Positions 6,454 through 7,975 of a stretch of DNA of 7,975 bases are shown piece by piece. Under the pieces are notes generated by a model. It saw only the letters and a list, made by a program, of their open reading frames with translations, did no database searches and had not been told where the DNA came from. The translations under genes were made by a program, and so were the position numbers. The DNA comes from Kiloniellales bacterium. GTDB taxonomy: Bacteria; Pseudomonadota; Alphaproteobacteria; Kiloniellales; JAKSDN01. Position 1 is the stretch's first letter; every line of letters begins with the position of its first letter. Where the stretch lies: positions 1 to 7,975 of the forward strand of contig JAKSDN010000363.1 in assembly GCA_022360075.1 (NCBI GenBank), in the 5' to 3' direction.

Positions 6454-6563
6454 AGCCGCCAGGATAGCCGGAATCGGGCCGGGCGTCTTGTACTGGGCGT
6501 TGTTTGGGCGAGGAAGGGCTCGGGGCCATGGCCCTCTCCAGCTTCCAACGCTGGGCAGCCACC

Positions 6564-6678
6564 GTGCGTCCTTCGAGACGCCCGCTATCGCGGGCTCAGG
6601 ATGAGGACTTTTCTTTGTGCCACGAAGACTTCTCCTCATCCTGAGGAGCGCCAAATGGGCGCGTCTCGAAGGACGCAC
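6564..6678. repeat. 115-base nested palindromic intergenic repeat
   Basis: The outer arms are a perfect 18-bp inverted repeat, GTGCGTCCTTCGAGACGC (6564-6581) against 6661-6678. Inside, CTCAGGATGAGGA (6595-6607) pairs with TCCTCATCCTGAG (6633-6645), 13 bp. CCCGC/GCGGG (6581-6594) forms a side hairpin, and TCTT…AAGA with GTG/CAC closes the centre (about 6611-6629). The whole can fold into one long hairpin. From memory this CCTCATCCTGAGGAG / GTCTCGAAGGACG wording is a frequent extragenic element in alphaproteobacteria. It lies between the antiporter and dctB, where it may terminate or insulate transcription. It holds no coding sequence and no transposase. Confidence 0.8.
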
Positions 6679-6721
6679 AGTGGTAATGCAGCGAGACGAC
6701 TTGGATCTGTAGAGCGCCGAA

Positions 6722-7975
6722 CTAAAGGTAGGCGAATACCAGCACGACGGCGAAGACGAAGACCACGGCGAAGACCGTGCTGCCGGTGGTCCAGGTGCGG
6801 GCCAGGACGCCGCGCGGACCGTGCAGGTGGAAAACCCGCTCGATCCAGAGGCCGAGGCCGATGCGCGCACCGCGCTCCAGCCTGACGCCGAGATGGTGCG
6901 CCTGCTCGAGCAGGAAGCCGGCCGCTCGTGGCAGGAGTCGGCGATACAGCCACTCCGAATCGATGTTCACGCCAGGCAATTCCGGCGGATAGAGCTTGGT
7001 GAGCTGTAGAACGACGAAGGCCAGCGCCGAGAAGAAGAGGAGCTGGCACTGCACAAGCACATGGCTGACCGTGTAGGGATCGTAGTCCACGGGGAAGGGC
7101 AGGATCCGATAGAGCGGCGCGGGATAGACTCCGACAAAGATGCAAACGAAGGCCGCCAGGAACATCGCCACGAGCATGTTCGGCCGCGCTTCCTTGACGC
7201 GGATCCCGGCGTCATGGGCGAAGAACGCGAAGTAGGGGATCTTGATGCCCGAATGGTGGAAGACGCCCGCCGAGGCGAAGAGCAGAAACAGCCAAACGTA
7301 CAGATAGCCTTCCTTGATCGCCGCGGACAGAATCATCGACTTGGCGATAAAGCCGGAAAATAGGGGAAAAGCGGAAATCGAGGCGGCGCCGATGATGCAG
7401 AACACGGCCGTGATCGGCATGCTCTTGTACAGGCCGCCCAGCTCCGAGCCGTCGATCTTGCCCACCCTGTCCAAGACCGCCCCCATCGACATGAAGAGAA
7501 GCGCCTTGTAGACGATGTGCACGAAAGCATGGGCGGCGGCGCCGTTGATCGCCAGTTCGGTGCCGATGCCGATACCCGTCACCATGAAGCCGACCTGGTT
7601 GATCAGGCTGTAGGACAGCACGCGCCGCAGGTCGTTTTCGATGACCGCGTAAAAGATCGGAAACATCGTCATCGTGGCGCCGATATAGACGAGAATCTCC
7701 GTGCCCGGATATCCGCGCGCCAGCGTGTAGACCGCCAGCTTGGTCGTGAGAGCGCTGAGGAAGATGGTGCCCGTCGGTGTTGCTTCCGGATAGGCGTCGG
7801 TCAGCCAGTTGTGGAGCAGCGGGAAGGCACACTTGATGCCGAAGGCGAGGAGGATGAGCCATCCGCCCGGTGCATCCAGGCCGATATGGTTGAAGGCGAT
7901 GCTGCCCGTATTGGAGGCCCAGATCAGCACGCCGGCGAGCAGGAACATGCCGGACAGGACCTGAATGGCCAGATA
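6722..7975 (-). CDS. MrpD/NuoM-family proton/cation antiporter subunit, N-terminus outside the window
   Basis: Multi-pass inner-membrane protein of the proton_antipo_M family, which moves protons across the membrane as a subunit of Na+(K+)/H+ antiporters or of complex I-like enzymes. The last 417 residues are visible and the start lies beyond 7975. Visible residues include the family's conserved membrane-buried lysines: Lys48 in FGIKCAFPLLHNWLTDAYPEA (46-66), Lys79 in LSALTTKLAVY, and Lys157 in HAFVHIVYKALLFMSMGAV (149-167). GAASISAFPLFSGFIAKSMI and FHHSGIKIPYFAFF are also typical. After the main helices comes a soluble stretch of about 80 residues and a last hydrophobic segment (STVFAVVFVFAVVLVFAYL) ending at TAG 6722-6724. 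The wording resembles proteins annotated as Na+/H+ antiporter subunit D more than NuoM. No further Mrp gene follows downstream; genes upstream cannot be seen. Confidence 0.85.
   Translation of the reverse strand, partial: YLAIQVLSGMFLLAGVLIWASNTGSIAFNHIGLDAPGGWLILLAFGIKCAFPLLHNWLTDAYPEATPTGTIFLSALTTKLAVYTLARGYPGTEILVYIGATMTMFPIFYAVIENDLRRVLSYSLINQVGFMVTGIGIGTELAINGAAAHAFVHIVYKALLFMSMGAVLDRVGKIDGSELGGLYKSMPITAVFCIIGAASISAFPLFSGFIAKSMILSAAIKEGYLYVWLFLLFASAGVFHHSGIKIPYFAFFAHDAGIRVKEARPNMLVAMFLAAFVCIFVGVYPAPLYRILPFPVDYDPYTVSHVLVQCQLLFFSALAFVVLQLTKLYPPELPGVNIDSEWLYRRLLPRAAGFLLEQAHHLGVRLERGARIGLGLWIERVFHLHGPRGVLARTWTTGSTVFAVVFVFAVVLVFAYL

Larger units (their letters stand above)
6391..6721. other. 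331-base intergenic region upstream of dctB
   Basis: No gene is supported here. From high to low coordinates it holds about 40 bases after the antiporter stop, a 115-base palindromic repeat (6564-6678), a perfect palindrome GGGCCATGGCCC (6523-6534), a stem-loop (6424-6449) and the dctB ribosome binding site (about 6399-6406). The dctB promoter should be in 6450-6560. I see no convincing -35/-10 pair and no clear -24/-12 (sigma-54) site. Confidence 0.7.

Noticed and set aside
6391..6560. Sigma-54 (-24/-12) promoter for dctB
   Set aside because: No TGGCAC-N5-TTGC-like site with correct spacing could be found by eye on the minus strand.
6564..6678. CRISPR repeat or tRNA-like gene
   Set aside because: There is only one pair of inverted arms, no direct repeats with spacers, and no cloverleaf with an anticodon arm.
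6391..6870. 160-residue N-terminal extension of the dctB frame
   Set aside because: It reads through the repeat at 6564-6678 and the leader hairpin, has Ser/Arg/Pro-rich noise, and the ATG at 6388-6390 has a strong ribosome binding site and a normal DctB N-terminus.
4996..6885. Long plus-strand open frame of 629 codons across dctB
   Set aside because: It is a GC-driven shadow of the kinase: the translation is low-complexity and rich in Arg, Gly, Leu and Ala, matches no family, and continues through a palindromic repeat.

Overview
This is a high-GC chromosomal segment, most likely from an alphaproteobacterium. The grounds are a DctB-type kinase, a periplasmic-binding-protein amino-acid ABC (HAAT/Liv) operon, and two intergenic palindromic repeats of kinds I recall as widespread in Rhizobiales and Rhodospirillales. 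I cannot resolve the order. Every gene I can support lies on the minus strand, so transcription runs from high to low coordinates. No tRNA, rRNA, CRISPR array, transposase or phage gene is visible.

Reading in the direction of transcription:
(1) 7975-6722: the C-terminal 417 residues of a membrane proton/cation antiporter subunit of the MrpD/NuoM family. Its start lies outside the window.
(2) 6721-6391: a 331-base gap holding a 115-base nested palindromic repeat, a perfect 12-bp palindrome and a stem-loop just before the next gene.
(3) 6390-4492: a complete DctB-type C4-dicarboxylate sensor histidine kinase. No response regulator (dctD) follows it. Its stop codon lies inside a second repeat, 91 bases long with 9-bp inverted ends.
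(4) 4248-3892: a small unrecognised protein with its own ribosome binding site, followed by a terminator-like hairpin.
(5) 3723 to beyond position 1: an ABC uptake operon for branched-chain or related amino acids or amides. It encodes a periplasmic binding protein, a 110-base gap with a stem-loop, a LivH-type permease, a LivM-type permease and a LivG-type ATPase. The last three overlap by 4 bases each (ATGA, then GTGA), which indicates translational coupling. LivF would be expected just beyond position 1.

The functions fit scavenging of organic acids and amino acids: the kinase senses C4-dicarboxylates outside the cell and the ABC system imports amino-acid-like solutes. There is no direct sign that the two are co-regulated.

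The most striking observation is in the LivG-type ATPase. Only about 14 residues separate the Q-loop from the ABC signature, where the family normally has about 60. The helical subdomain that contacts the permeases therefore appears to be missing in frame, with a plausible short-repeat junction at 94-102. This is either a real internal deletion or an assembly collapse. I see no convincing new multi-gene system in this window.
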